Shown here one piece after another: positions 9,547 through 18,892 of a stretch of DNA of 50,042 nucleotides. Positions within the stretch are counted from its first letter, which is position 1. The number at the start of each line of letters is the position of its first letter. The notes below the pieces were generated by a model that worked only from the letters and a program-made list of their open reading frames with translations, ran no database searches and was not told the origin of the DNA. Origin of the DNA: a virus; the IMG/VR virus record IMGVR_UViG_3300025133_000164, positions 1 through 50,042 of that record. One strand, 5' to 3'. The position numbers and the translations under genes are program-made.

Positions 9547-9816
9547 TCAGGCGGAAGCCTGCTCGACAGTGCCATTCACGGGCGGGAAGTCTTCGAAGGT
9601 TGCCCCGTCGGCCATCTGGGAGTGGGTCATCTTGTCGACGAGCTTGCCGAGCACCTCCTCGCACTTCGGACAGAGATCTCCGAGCGAGAGTTCGCGGCGT
9701 CCCAGGCGGACAAAGATGGAGGGGAGCGTACGCGAGGTGGGGGCCTGCTCTTCACCGACCTCCACGGTCTTGGCGCAGCGGTCGCACTTGAGGGCCTGGA
9801 TGGTGACGATAGCCAT
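9547..9816 (-). CDS. small zinc-ribbon protein
   Basis: 89 residues from ATG 9816, two bases after the stop of the gene upstream. Two CxxC knuckles (CDRC near residue 11 and CPKC near residue 50) are spaced like a zinc ribbon. The remainder is polar. It lies inside the tail module, but such proteins are often regulators or assembly helpers. No function can be assigned. Confidence 0.6.
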   Translation of the reverse strand: MAIVTIQALKCDRCAKTVEVGEEQAPTSRTLPSIFVRLGRRELSLGDLCPKCEEVLGKLVDKMTHSQMADGATFEDFPPVNGTVEQASA

Positions 9817-9818
9817 GA

Positions 9819-10352
9819 TCAGACGACCTTCTTCGGGGCACGGGTGTTGGAGCGGCGGGGGGCGGCCTTGGGGGCAGGGGCCTTCGTCGCAGTGGCGAGA
9901 GCCTGGGCGACGATGGTGTTGACCTTCTCCGTCAGTTCGACGGTCTTGGCGGCGACGGCAGCTTCGACCATCGGCTTCAGCGTACGCTTCACTTCGAACT
10001 TGAGCTTCTCCTCGATGCCCTCCCACAGGGACTCATCCGAGAAGATGACGGTGGAGCTGTACGTGACGTTGCCCTTGTCGTCGGTGTGCTCCGCGTAGGA
10101 GCACTCGACGTTGACGGGCGCGGAGATGAGGGTGAACTTCGCCAGACGCTCGGAGCCCTCGGCGATCTCTTCGTCGCGGTAGCCGGCGCGCCAGAAGACG
10201 CCCATGTTCTTGTTCGACTTCACCCGGATGGCGACGCAGGTCACCGTTTCCGCACCCTGGTGCGTGGGATCGAGGGCGTAGACACCGCCCACGACGATGG
10301 GCGGGCACTTCCAGTCCGTCTCGGACTGCGGGAGTGGCGCGTTGTTGGCCAT
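9819..10352 (-). CDS. hypothetical protein with basic C-terminal tail
   Basis: 177 residues from ATG 10352. The first two thirds look like a mixed alpha/beta domain. A helix (about residues 125-150, Val/Ala-rich) leads to a Lys/Arg/Pro/Ala tail that could bind nucleic acid. It lies between the adaptor and nozzle genes and is presumably co-expressed with them. I do not recognise the family. Confidence 0.55.
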   Translation of the reverse strand: MANNAPLPQSETDWKCPPIVVGGVYALDPTHQGAETVTCVAIRVKSNKNMGVFWRAGYRDEEIAEGSERLAKFTLISAPVNVECSYAEHTDDKGNVTYSSTVIFSDESLWEGIEEKLKFEVKRTLKPMVEAAVAAKTVELTEKVNTIVAQALATATKAPAPKAAPRRSNTRAPKKVV

Positions 10353-10399
10353 GATGTAGATTCCTTGGTTGGGGACCTACAGAGTAACACGGCTACTGA

Positions 10400-11908
10400 C
10401 TAACTGGGGAGCGTATACCACCTACGCCAGCCGCCCTTTCGGAATCGGCTGGGCGTAGCACGAGCAGCGTGCTTGGAGACCGGCGTACTTGCCGGGCGCA
10501 GATCGCCATAGCGCTTCGCCATCAAGAACAGGCCCTCGTCGTAGCGAACCTTCGCCATGGCGGAGCCGGTCTTGTCTCCCTGCGTCTCGTACATCCGCAT
10601 GAGGACGGCGTCGATGAGGATGTCCACTGCTTCGGGGCGGAGCCTCGGGGCGTCGGCGTCGTTCGTCAGCTTCGTCGGCCGACGGATGACGCGGAGATCG
10701 ACCTCGTAGCGAGCATCCGGGCGCGGGGACAGGAACAGCGTCTCGTAGACGCCGTGATCGTCGCGCAGTCGACGGTGGTAGTCCGGGGTCACCGTACCGT
10801 CGTCGTCCCACGTCGTGGCGTGGCCATTGATGTCGGCGATCAGGTAGTAGGTCTCGTCGGCTTCGACACGCGGGTTGCCTGCACTGGTGGTGTCCAGGAC
10901 ATGGCGACGACGCCAGATCCGCTTCCGCCAACCGGCGTGGTGGTACCGGGCGGTGGCGCTGCCACCGAAGCCCTGCATGTAGTGGAGATCGGGGCTGGTG
11001 ACCCGCACGGCGTTGCCGTTGTGGGTGACGGTGACGGTGCTGCTCGCCGTGCTGGGGCTGGATTCCCAGCGAGGCTCTTCGCGCACCATGTTCACAGCAT
11101 CCCAACCAGGGTTCTGCCACTCGTCGTCGCGCTCGGCCCAGTAGTAGGTGACCCGGTAGGAGAACTGCCCGACAGGCTGGGCCGTCGCCAAGCTCGCATC
11201 CCAGGTACCGGCAGCCACAGCCGTCGCAGCCGTCGGTGCAGTCGACGGTGCAGGCACGGGAGCCTCGATCTTCCGTCGGAACATCAGCCGGGGAACCCCA
11301 GCGACATTGGTCGACGGAGTGTCTGCAAGGCTCCACTCCTCCGCTTCGCCCTGGTCCACGACGGCGAGGGGCCAGTCCTGGTTGTTCTTGTAGAGCCGAG
11401 CAGAGTGGATCTGGAGGACGTCGCCAGGCACGGAGTACTGAGGCGTGAAGATCCGCCACGTCATCCCGGTGTCCGTGACGTTGTGCCACGGCGTCATCAG
11501 GGAGATGTGGTCCTTGGTGCCCGTCTGGTCGCTGTCGGCGGTCCAGATCTCACGAATCTGGTGCCGGTGAACCGTGCCGTCGGACTCGGTGACTTCAATC
11601 CAACGACCCCAGTGGGTGGGATCGGTGTTCCAGTTCGTCTGCGGGGTCGTCGCCGACGCCAACGTCTTCTGGAGGACCCACCGGTCCGAAGCGTGGACGC
11701 GGCAGGTGTCATCGGCGTCCGCGTTCACCAGATCGGGCTGCGAAGCGAAGTGGACCTTGTCCTGGAAGAACAGGTACGGGGCTTCCATCGCCATGCGGAA
11801 GTAGGCGCGGTTGATGAACTCGTTGGCGCGGTCGACCGCAGTCGTTGCCTGGGCAGGGCTCCAGTCCAGCTGGGCCCACACTGCCTTGCGGATGTCTTCA
11901 CGGTTCAT
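10400..11908 (-). CDS. head-to-tail adaptor (tail tubular protein A-like) with inserted domain
   Basis: 502 residues from ATG 11908. The start (helices with EFINRAYFRMAMEAPYLFF) and the end (ILIDAVLMRMYETQ, then KVRYDEGLFLMAKRYG) are typical of the helical bundle of podoviral adaptors such as T7 gp11 and P22 gp4. Between them, roughly residues 60-400, lies a beta-rich region with a Pro/Ala/Thr linker near 220. This makes the protein much longer than T7 gp11 (196 residues). It would form the ring below the portal. The insertion may decorate the tail or bind fibres. Confidence 0.65.
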   Translation of the reverse strand: MNREDIRKAVWAQLDWSPAQATTAVDRANEFINRAYFRMAMEAPYLFFQDKVHFASQPDLVNADADDTCRVHASDRWVLQKTLASATTPQTNWNTDPTHWGRWIEVTESDGTVHRHQIREIWTADSDQTGTKDHISLMTPWHNVTDTGMTWRIFTPQYSVPGDVLQIHSARLYKNNQDWPLAVVDQGEAEEWSLADTPSTNVAGVPRLMFRRKIEAPVPAPSTAPTAATAVAAGTWDASLATAQPVGQFSYRVTYYWAERDDEWQNPGWDAVNMVREEPRWESSPSTASSTVTVTHNGNAVRVTSPDLHYMQGFGGSATARYHHAGWRKRIWRRRHVLDTTSAGNPRVEADETYYLIADINGHATTWDDDGTVTPDYHRRLRDDHGVYETLFLSPRPDARYEVDLRVIRRPTKLTNDADAPRLRPEAVDILIDAVLMRMYETQGDKTGSAMAKVRYDEGLFLMAKRYGDLRPASTPVSKHAARATPSRFRKGGWRRWYTLPS

Positions 11909-11946
11909 GGTCAGGCTCCCGAGTCAGTGTACCAGAACGAAGATGA

Positions 11947-11982
11947 CCCCAGGCCGACGGCAGGGGGTACCGTGACCTGGGG
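11947..11982 (-). terminator. hairpin between decoration-like and adaptor genes
   Basis: CCCCAGG (11947-11953) pairs with CCTGGGG (11976-11982), and the stem can be extended inward through a partly matched CACGG/CCGNNG segment. It lies in the 110-base gap downstream of the capsid-decoration gene on the minus strand. There is no real T-tract after it. It may be a leaky terminator that lowers expression of the tail genes below the capsid genes, or an mRNA-stabilising structure. Confidence 0.4.
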
Positions 11983-12020
11983 CCAAAGCCCGCCTGAGCT
12001 GGAGGAGGGGGCCGGGGGGA

Positions 12021-12545
12021 CTACCAGCCGCAGTCGATCACCGCGAGGCCCGTCGCGCTCGCCGCGATCTCGGCGATCGGGAAGGCGATGACGGCGATGT
12101 TCTCGTTGGCGGTTCCGTCGGCGTATTCGAGGAGAGATCCGACCTCGGCACCACCGGTGGTGGCGGCGGTGTCCGCAGACAGGACCGCACCGGAGCCGGC
12201 GAGGACCGAACCCACACCCTTGCGGAGGACGAAGCCGTAGCTGCCGACCGCGATGGCGTGCTGAGCGACACCGATGACGCTGATCTTCGGCTGGTGGACG
12301 GTCACCGGAGTGATCGTCGCACCGAAGTAGTCTTCGGTAGCCGCCGACGGGTCGCGGTAGACCGCCGTACCGAGGGCGAAAGCGTTGGCGGGGTCGTCGT
12401 TGAAGACGTAGACCCACTCCTGCTCACCACGGTCGGCACGGTCGTGCCCACCGCTGGTGGCCGGAAGCTTGAGGACGAAGCCAAGAGGGCACTGCTGGTC
12501 GGTCGAGACCAGGGTGACGCTGATGCCGGCACCGGACTGGGACAT
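12021..12545 (-). CDS. capsid decoration-like protein
   Basis: 174 residues from ATG 12545 with CAGGAGAC upstream. It is rich in Gly, Ala, Val and Thr, beta-type (repeated GVAQHAIAVG, GSYGFVLRKG patterns), with no helices of note. It comes directly after the major capsid gene, as do small beta-barrel proteins that decorate or cement heads, for example DUF2190-type proteins. The role is inferred from composition and location. Confidence 0.5.
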   Translation of the reverse strand: MSQSGAGISVTLVSTDQQCPLGFVLKLPATSGGHDRADRGEQEWVYVFNDDPANAFALGTAVYRDPSAATEDYFGATITPVTVHQPKISVIGVAQHAIAVGSYGFVLRKGVGSVLAGSGAVLSADTAATTGGAEVGSLLEYADGTANENIAVIAFPIAEIAASATGLAVIDCGW

Positions 12546-12581
12546 GAGGGTGTCTCCTGAAGATGAGGTAGGGTCGTCGCC

Positions 12582-13664
12582 TTAGGCGATCGAGGAACCC
12601 TCGATGACGCCGTTGCAGCGCAGCTGGTTGCAGTGGATGCCCCGGTAGTCGACGATCTCGTACCGGAAGAGGTCCTGCTCGGGGAGCCGGAAGGGACCAC
12701 GGAGGCTGAAGTCGCCCTTGGTCTCCTTGCTGGCGTCGTGGCCGAGGGTGTACATGTGCCAGGAAGCGGTCTTCATGAAGTAGATCACGCCGTTCCGGCC
12801 CGCACCACTGTTGAAGGCGGTAGCCGCCGGGCGGAGAGCGTCTTCCAGGAAGAAGTCCGCGTCGAGGAACTTGACGCCCATGCGGACGTTGCCCGGAACG
12901 TGGTCGTTCTGGACCGCCGTGGTCCGGACGTGATCGTCCAGATCCTCCAGGTAGTTCAGGTACGAGGTCTCGTCACCCAGCATCAGGTCGACGGGACCCA
13001 TCGACTTGCCCTGGCGCGAACAGGCGTAGTAGACCTGGCGCATGGTCGAGCGACCGTCGGTGGCGAAGCTGGTGACCTGGCCGTACTGGTTGTGCCAACC
13101 GGCGAGGCCGCCAGCCGCAGCCGGCTTGCCGAGACCGAAGACAGTCGAGGACTGCGCCGTGGTCGCAGCGAACTCGAAGACGCCAGTGCGAGCGGTGCCG
13201 TTCGGGTTGTAGGTCGTGTCGCCGTTGAGCGTGAGCAGGCCACCGACATCGGTGCCATCACCGGTCGCCAGCTGGTCCGCGTAGCGCTCGTGGAAGTCCG
13301 ACATGCCCAGTTCGGGGTAGTCGCGGAGGATCCGAGCGAGATCCTGTTCACCGTTGGCCTCGGCGAGGTCCTTGCCGGGGACGTCGAACGCGTAGATGAG
13401 CCGGGGGGCGTAGGTGTCACCGCGCGAGGCGTTCTGGCGGCGTCCGCCAGCGATGACCTCGGAGCCGGTCAGGACCTGGGTCACCGAGCCGGGGCCGTCG
13501 GTCACGACGGTGAACTCACGGTACGGTCCGGTGAGGACCGACTTGGTGAGGTTGCCCTTGAGGACGATCTTCTCCAGGATCGGATGCCACTGAACGAACA
13601 GCTCGCTGTACTTCGGCATCAGCTCCTGAAGAGCGGTGGCGAGAACGTCTGCGGAGATGGCCAT
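12582..13664 (-). CDS. major capsid protein
   Basis: 360 residues from ATG 13664, three bases after the scaffold stop. The order scaffold, this gene, decoration-like gene, adaptor is diagnostic. The sequence has an N-terminal helical part (residues 1-35), then beta-rich and loop segments (GDGTDVGGLLTLNGD), a long central helix region, and a terminal basic or aromatic part, compatible with the HK97 fold. It would assemble around the scaffold into the procapsid. No cleavage site or protease gene is apparent, in line with T7-like heads. Confidence 0.75.
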   Translation of the reverse strand: MAISADVLATALQELMPKYSELFVQWHPILEKIVLKGNLTKSVLTGPYREFTVVTDGPGSVTQVLTGSEVIAGGRRQNASRGDTYAPRLIYAFDVPGKDLAEANGEQDLARILRDYPELGMSDFHERYADQLATGDGTDVGGLLTLNGDTTYNPNGTARTGVFEFAATTAQSSTVFGLGKPAAAGGLAGWHNQYGQVTSFATDGRSTMRQVYYACSRQGKSMGPVDLMLGDETSYLNYLEDLDDHVRTTAVQNDHVPGNVRMGVKFLDADFFLEDALRPAATAFNSGAGRNGVIYFMKTASWHMYTLGHDASKETKGDFSLRGPFRLPEQDLFRYEIVDYRGIHCNQLRCNGVIEGSSIA

Positions 13665-13667
13665 GTT

Positions 13668-14606
13668 CTACTTCCTTCGGCTGGACCCCTTGAGGGCCCT
13701 CTTGACTGCGATGTTGCGGATGTCGTCCATGGAGTTGGCGCTCTGCATCGGATCGATCGGTGCAGGCGTTCCAGCCTTGCTGTCGCCTTCGGCACCGGAG
13801 GTGACTTGGGCTGACGATCGAGGAGCGGGTCGCTCTACTGGAGGTGTACCAGATCCCTGAGTCTCCAGCAAGGAGAATCTCACGGCGTGGTGCTGCGGAA
13901 CGCCCTGCTTCCACAGGGCGGTAGCCGCTTCGATGACTTCCTTGGGCTGAGAGAACAGCTGGACAGCCAGTTCGGGGTCCCAGTCCTGGTTGATCAGGTC
14001 GAGGATGCCCTTCTTGGAGGTCTTGTCCTTCAGGATGTCTGCGTGTCGGGCGTTGAACGCCGTCACCCAGTCCCGAGCTTCGTCGTCCGCCTGCTTCTGG
14101 ACGCGTTCCTTGTAGGTCGCGAAGTCGGACGTCAGCTTCTCGTGGTCTCCACGCCACTTGTCGCGCTCGGAGGTCAGGGTTCCGACTCGCGGATCCTCCT
14201 GCCCCTGGAGCATGGCGTCGTAGACGGTCTGGAGGCTGTTGAAGCTATCCTCGGCGGCCTTCACCCTCGGCTGGTAGTAGCCGTGGAACTTGTGGGCCAT
14301 CGTCCGATGCTCTTCGGGGAAGGTCATCAGATCCCCGTCCCACTCCTCCCAGCCGAAGTCGTCGTACCAGGGGGTCTCTGGCGGAGCGGCGACACCCGAC
14401 GTCGGGGACGAGGTCACGGAAGGGGGGGTTGAAGAGGCTCCGGCGTCGGAAGCCGCCTCTCCACCAGAGGTTTCGGAGTCCGACCCGGAGGTCGCAGACT
14501 CGGATCCACCGGCACCGCTGGTAGCGGACTCTCCGCCCCCAGCATCACCAGCAGGAGCGGATCCCACATCCGCAGTAGGTTCGTCTTCCAGCTCGTAGAG
14601 GTGCAT
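13668..14606 (-). CDS. capsid assembly scaffolding protein
   Basis: 312 residues from ATG 14606, which overlaps the preceding stop by one base. The first 80 residues are a low-complexity acidic Ser/Gly/Ala/Glu tract. The middle (about 100-200) is a charged coiled coil (SERDKWRGDHEKLTSDFATY). The end is basic (KRALKGSSRRK), the usual coat-binding tail of scaffolds. It lies immediately upstream of the major capsid gene. It would direct procapsid assembly and leave before DNA packaging. Confidence 0.75.
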   Translation of the reverse strand: MHLYELEDEPTADVGSAPAGDAGGGESATSGAGGSESATSGSDSETSGGEAASDAGASSTPPSVTSSPTSGVAAPPETPWYDDFGWEEWDGDLMTFPEEHRTMAHKFHGYYQPRVKAAEDSFNSLQTVYDAMLQGQEDPRVGTLTSERDKWRGDHEKLTSDFATYKERVQKQADDEARDWVTAFNARHADILKDKTSKKGILDLINQDWDPELAVQLFSQPKEVIEAATALWKQGVPQHHAVRFSLLETQGSGTPPVERPAPRSSAQVTSGAEGDSKAGTPAPIDPMQSANSMDDIRNIAVKRALKGSSRRK

Positions 14607-14962
14607 CAGATGTCCTCGCCCTTGTCGTCGGCCTCACCCTCGGACTTGTCGTCGGACTTGCTCTTCTTCTTGGGCGGACCGCCGTCGGCGTCGTCCTTCC
14701 CGAAAGCCTTCTTCACCGCGCCCATCCGCATGGACTCGATCGACATCGGCTCTTCGTCCGGAGGACCGCCAGCCAGCGGGTCGCCCATCGGAGGTCCACC
14801 CAGGGGGTCGGCACCCAGATCGCCCATCGGAGCTTCACCAGCGCTGGGAGCCAACTCGTAGCCCTCCATCTGGAGGAGCGACATCAGGGCCTGCCCGTCT
14901 GCGGGAGGGGCGGAAGCCAGCTTCTGAGCCAGGGCATCGTAGCCGGCGGGATCCATGGGCAT
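14606..14962 (-). CDS. acidic Gly/Pro-rich protein upstream of scaffold
   Basis: 118 residues if started at ATG 14962, preferred because AAAGGA lies eight bases upstream; a start at 15010 is possible. The middle is a degenerate repeat of GGPPMGDPLAGGPPDEEP type. The C-terminus alternates Lys and Asp/Glu. It is almost certainly unfolded. It overlaps the scaffold start, so translation is probably coupled, and it may act in head assembly. No known family recognised. Confidence 0.5.
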   Translation of the reverse strand: MPMDPAGYDALAQKLASAPPADGQALMSLLQMEGYELAPSAGEAPMGDLGADPLGGPPMGDPLAGGPPDEEPMSIESMRMGAVKKAFGKDDADGGPPKKKSKSDDKSEGEADDKGEDI

Positions 14963-15014
14963 GAGAACGTCCTTTGAAGAGAGGGTATGTGGTGTCCGAT
15001 CAGCTGTCAACTAC

Positions 15015-17633
15015 CTAAAACTCGTCGCGTTCGCCGGTCAGGTAGCGGTGTGCACGGGTGAAGGGGGACTGCGGGGGTGCAGTCTGGATGACCTCACCGG
15101 AGTGCTTCATCACCTGGGCGAGAACCTCTTGCGAGATCGCCCCGTCCTTGTGCAGCTGTTGTGCCATCGGCTTGGAAGCTGCAAGAGCAAGCAGCCCCTC
15201 CTCGGAGAGGTCCCCAGGCTGAAGGGGCTTGCCCATCCGAAGAGCCTGGTGACGGAACTGGTTGCTGACCTCGTTGATCGCCTTCAGGTTCTCAGCAGCA
15301 AGAAGAGGGATGATGGCGACAGCTGCTGCGGCAGGGGATCCGGCAGCCATAAGCGCCTTGCTACCCAACGAATCCGGGGTGAGCTTGGCTTTCTCCCCCA
15401 GAAGGGCGTACTCGGAGGCCCGATTCCGGGCGTCGGCAAGGTTCATCTCCTCGATCTTCAAGTCCTGAGGAGCCAACTCGGCGGCTGGAGTCCCGAGCTT
15501 CTGCACCGAAGGGTCGAACCAGGGCTTCAGCTGGTCGCCTTCGAAGAAGTGGGCGTGAGGCTTAGTGCCGGGGGTTAGGCCAGACATGCCCCCCTCTGCT
15601 GTCAGCAACCCGTCGTAGCCCAGGGCCCGGATCTTCTGGTTCAGAGGCTCCAAAGTCTGCCAGTTGCCGTGGGCGGACACGAAGGAGTCAAACAACTCCC
15701 TGTTGTGCGGTAGTTTGACCGGCTCAATCAACTCCGGAGAAGACACAGGGAAGGACTTGAAGATCTGAGAAGGCATCAGATGAGTGCCTGAAGCAATCCC
15801 GGCCTCCAGATGCTGGATGAGCTTGCCTCGGTCCATCCAGGCCGTCTTATTCACCTCATCGGGCATGATCTCGACAAGGCTCGCGTAGACTTGGCCGTCG
15901 GAACTGGTGTAGGCAAGGACGGGCACCTTTTCAGGTAGCGCCTTCTTCAAGTACTCGACAGAGTCTGAAATGTCCTCAAAGCTGTACGTCGCCTTCAAAA
16001 GTTCATCATGGGGCAGCGCCCCACCCCACTGCTTCAAGTCGGGGTAGCTATCCATGACCGCTTCGTAGACATCCGGTTCGATCTTCGAAAACAGGTCGCC
16101 CTCTTCCTGCGGAGTCAACGACTCCCAGAGGCTGGTTCGATGTGCGGAATCCCACGGGTCGAACAGGTTCTTCGCACCCCCAACCAGCGGCAAAATCCGG
16201 GCGTACTGGGTCCTCTTCAGCAGAGGATCCGGATCGAAGGACTCCACTGCCGCCTGCCGAGGGATCGCTTCGGCTACTTCTACCGGCAGCAAGATCCGGC
16301 TATTCGGCTTTGGGTCCTCTTGGTAGAGGATGAGCTTGAGCGCCTCCTCTTTGGGGATCAGGACCCGATCGCCCAGGTTCCCCGAATCGGGGCCAAACCG
16401 AATCTTGACCGCAGGCTCTCCAGATACGAGGTCCTTCCCAGGTACTGAGACCCAAGTTGCGGTGACCTGCTCGGGAAGCTCCTGCTCCAAAAAATAGCGA
16501 ACAGCACGCGTGTTGCTGGGGTCTAACCGATAGCGTTGCTGGGCCTTATTGATTGCATCCACGCTCTTCACGTACTCAGGCGAATCCCAGTCCCATGGAG
16601 GGTCATAAGTACGCATGGCGTCGTGGACGGTGTTCTCGTCGTAGCCGATCCAATGAGAAGCAAACTCTGGACGCAGTGTTGTGGAGATCTGAGGCTCTGC
16701 CGCCAACCCCGGCTGGCGCGGCTCCAGGGTGATCTCCTTCTGCATCGTCGGAGACGGAACGTTGGGGAACCCCCGAACCTCAACAAGGTGCGACTCAAAG
16801 TCGTCTCCCGAAACGTGGAACTCCACCTGATCAACTTCGTTCTTCAGCATCTCTACGACTTCTCCCGAATACTCGTGAAAAAGCCCCCGACTTACAAGAT
16901 GAGTGACTGAATCCGCATCATCAGGCACCCCCACCAGCAAGGTTGCGGGGAACCCCCCCGCCCCCGGTTCGGCCTCGCGCATGCTGACTGGAACCCAGTC
17001 CGGGAAGAACCGATTGATGTGGGCATCCGCATCCTGGACGCTGGTAAGCCCGCCGTGAAACACCCGACCAGCCAAAGTATCCCAACCCTTTATGGCCCGG
17101 GCATGCAAGTAGGGCAGCTCCTTGCTTGTCAACTCTGAGAACCTGGCCCGATCAACCTCTTCGATTGGGAGGGCAGCGGTGCCGTGGTAGAGCCGCTCCG
17201 GCTTGCCTTCCTCGGTCTTGAGCTTCGGGTCGGTGCCCTTCCACCACTCCTGGGTGTCGACCAGATCCTGAAGCTCAGCCTGCTTCAAGGCGGATTGGGC
17301 TGCCTCTTGCCGAGCGACGGCGACCTTGTTCTGGGGAAGGGTCCGCTCGTAGGCGGCTTCCTTCATCCCTGGAGGCTGCCTCTTGAGGCCCTCCTTCATG
17401 ATCGTGTGCTCCAAGACGGGGAGCGGCGCGACCCAGTCGACCGCACGGGCGGCGATCCGCTTGCCCTGATCGGACTCCCAATCCTGGAGCCCCTGGAAGC
17501 GGTCGTCGTCCGTCTGCGTGCCGAGCGCCTTCCGAGCCGCACCCAGCCGATCATCCTGAAGCTCCTGGCTGGCAGACTTCTCCTGCTCGGGAAGGCCGTA
17601 GTGCTGCCGGATGCTCTTGTAGGGATCGGCCAC
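15015..17633 (-). CDS. large virion-region protein with YHGT motif, possible ADP-ribosyltransferase-like
   Basis: 872 residues. The GTG start at 17633 is chosen because AAGGAG precedes it and the previous gene stops two bases away. The N-terminal 145 residues are helical. Then comes RLYHGTAALP (Y149, H150), followed by RVFHGG near residue 190. Far downstream are GYDGLL (672-677) and HAHFFEGDQLKPW. The YHGT and GYDG...F..DQLK signatures recall phage MuF-type and polyvalent-protein ADP-ribosyltransferase domains, but they lie over 500 residues apart and the Ser-Thr-Ser and Glu motifs are not clear. An Ala-rich hydrophobic stretch occurs near residue 770. Its place between portal and scaffold is where injected MuF-like effectors occur. 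Confidence 0.45.
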   Translation of the reverse strand: MADPYKSIRQHYGLPEQEKSASQELQDDRLGAARKALGTQTDDDRFQGLQDWESDQGKRIAARAVDWVAPLPVLEHTIMKEGLKRQPPGMKEAAYERTLPQNKVAVARQEAAQSALKQAELQDLVDTQEWWKGTDPKLKTEEGKPERLYHGTAALPIEEVDRARFSELTSKELPYLHARAIKGWDTLAGRVFHGGLTSVQDADAHINRFFPDWVPVSMREAEPGAGGFPATLLVGVPDDADSVTHLVSRGLFHEYSGEVVEMLKNEVDQVEFHVSGDDFESHLVEVRGFPNVPSPTMQKEITLEPRQPGLAAEPQISTTLRPEFASHWIGYDENTVHDAMRTYDPPWDWDSPEYVKSVDAINKAQQRYRLDPSNTRAVRYFLEQELPEQVTATWVSVPGKDLVSGEPAVKIRFGPDSGNLGDRVLIPKEEALKLILYQEDPKPNSRILLPVEVAEAIPRQAAVESFDPDPLLKRTQYARILPLVGGAKNLFDPWDSAHRTSLWESLTPQEEGDLFSKIEPDVYEAVMDSYPDLKQWGGALPHDELLKATYSFEDISDSVEYLKKALPEKVPVLAYTSSDGQVYASLVEIMPDEVNKTAWMDRGKLIQHLEAGIASGTHLMPSQIFKSFPVSSPELIEPVKLPHNRELFDSFVSAHGNWQTLEPLNQKIRALGYDGLLTAEGGMSGLTPGTKPHAHFFEGDQLKPWFDPSVQKLGTPAAELAPQDLKIEEMNLADARNRASEYALLGEKAKLTPDSLGSKALMAAGSPAAAAVAIIPLLAAENLKAINEVSNQFRHQALRMGKPLQPGDLSEEGLLALAASKPMAQQLHKDGAISQEVLAQVMKHSGEVIQTAPPQSPFTRAHRYLTGERDEF

Positions 17634-17635
17634 TT

Positions 17636-18142
17636 CTACTCCTTGGCGGGGCCTTGCCCACCACCTTCGAAGGTGTGCATCGCCGTAGCCCGCTCTTGCA
17701 GTTCGGGGGCCTTCTTGGCTTCGGGCGTTCTGTTGTGGAGGTCCGCACTCTTGTAGTAGGCGTCCCCGGCGTCGGCTACCTGATCCCGATGCTCCGACCA
17801 AGCCCGGTAGTCATCCATGTCCGACCTGAAGTCAGGCGAAATCGTGATCATCCCCTTCTGCTCCAAGAGCCGAGCTGTCTCCAGCGCGTTGATGATGTCC
17901 CGACTCCAGCCTTGAGGGAGGGGCGTCCCGGGATGGTCCTCGGGATCGAAACGCTCCTTCAACCCCCAGGCGCTACCGATACGCTCTGCCGAAGAAAGCT
18001 GCCGATCGTAGAGAGCGTCTCGCTTTTGGCCCAAGTCCTTATAAGCAGCAACATCTTCCTGCGCGCGTTCAGCCGAATCCCGAGAAGCTGTGATGGCGTC
18101 GCGTGCGGCACTGTCGCGCCAGGACTTCAGTTCATCCGACAT
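17636..18142 (-). CDS. hypothetical helical protein
   Basis: 168 residues from ATG 18142 (GAGTAG upstream). Almost wholly alpha-helical and highly charged, without membrane segments or cysteines. It ends two bases before the 872-residue gene and probably works with it, as a chaperone or virion component. Family not recognised. Confidence 0.55.
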   Translation of the reverse strand: MSDELKSWRDSAARDAITASRDSAERAQEDVAAYKDLGQKRDALYDRQLSSAERIGSAWGLKERFDPEDHPGTPLPQGWSRDIINALETARLLEQKGMITISPDFRSDMDDYRAWSEHRDQVADAGDAYYKSADLHNRTPEAKKAPELQERATAMHTFEGGGQGPAKE

Positions 18143-18164
18143 GGATCTACTCCTTTCTCTGCTG

Positions 18165-18590
18165 CTATCCTACATGGGGGACGGGTGTGCTGTCTCCAAC
18201 TGCGCGCTTCTTCTCGGCTTCCTTCTTCGTGTACTCACGGCGGTGGTTCAGGTCGCGGAAGCCAGCTTCCTTCGACCGATCCTCAGCCAGGTTGCGGACG
18301 TGGTCGTAGTGGTCTCGCCACTCCTTGTCCTTCGGGTCGTGGAAGACGCCGTGCTTGCCCTCGTACTCCCGAAGCTGACTCTTCGTCGTGAAGGTCTTGC
18401 CAATCTGATCCACCCTGAAGGGGTGAGTGTCGGTGGGGCCTGACTGGACGGTCGGAAAGAGGACGTTGCTGGCGGGACCGCCACATTCCTCGCACCGGTG
18501 GCCATGCTCCTCGATGTCGGCCAGCTTCCAGTAGGTCTCCTGCTCGATGCCGCATTCCGGATCCAGGCAGCGTTCCATGTAGACAGGCAT
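18165..18590 (-). CDS. FmdB-like zinc-ribbon protein
   Basis: 141 residues from ATG 18590, overlapping the previous stop by one base. It opens with MPVYMERCLDPECG and has a second knuckle CEECGG near residue 36, the pattern of FmdB-type regulatory zinc ribbons common next to portal genes in phages. The remaining 100 residues are charged and helical, ending in a Lys/Glu/Arg-rich segment. Its function in such phages is unknown. Confidence 0.55.
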   Translation of the reverse strand: MPVYMERCLDPECGIEQETYWKLADIEEHGHRCEECGGPASNVLFPTVQSGPTDTHPFRVDQIGKTFTTKSQLREYEGKHGVFHDPKDKEWRDHYDHVRNLAEDRSKEAGFRDLNHRREYTKKEAEKKRAVGDSTPVPHVG

Positions 18591-18868
18591 CAGCCGTTCT
18601 CCTCGATGCCGTCCTTGAACATCTTGCTCTTGCACCAGTCCATAGCGTAGTAGAGGCGGGCGAGACCGGCGTCTCCGGGATCGAGTTGGGTGAGGTAGGT
18701 CAGCCCCTCCTCACCGGGCATGTCGACCACGGCGACGAGCGCGTACCCTTCCAGGTACCCGGCCTCCGCAATGTTGAGCATGTTGGTGAGGAACTTCTCG
18801 GCGGTCTCGCAGCTTGTCTTCTTCGTGGTCGCAGCCAGGATCGGCGCGCCAGCGGTGTCGTTCTCCAT
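18590..18868 (-). CDS. hypothetical protein
   Basis: 92 residues from ATG 18868 with AAGGAG ten bases upstream. An alpha/beta mix with one hydrophobic core strand (YALVAVVDM), three Cys and no clear motif. It follows the portal gene by 24 bases and is coupled to the zinc-ribbon gene by a one-base overlap. Confidence 0.55.
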   Translation of the reverse strand: MENDTAGAPILAATTKKTSCETAEKFLTNMLNIAEAGYLEGYALVAVVDMPGEEGLTYLTQLDPGDAGLARLYYAMDWCKSKMFKDGIEENG

Positions 18869-18892
18869 GAGGTCCAGCTCCTTGGGTTTGGG

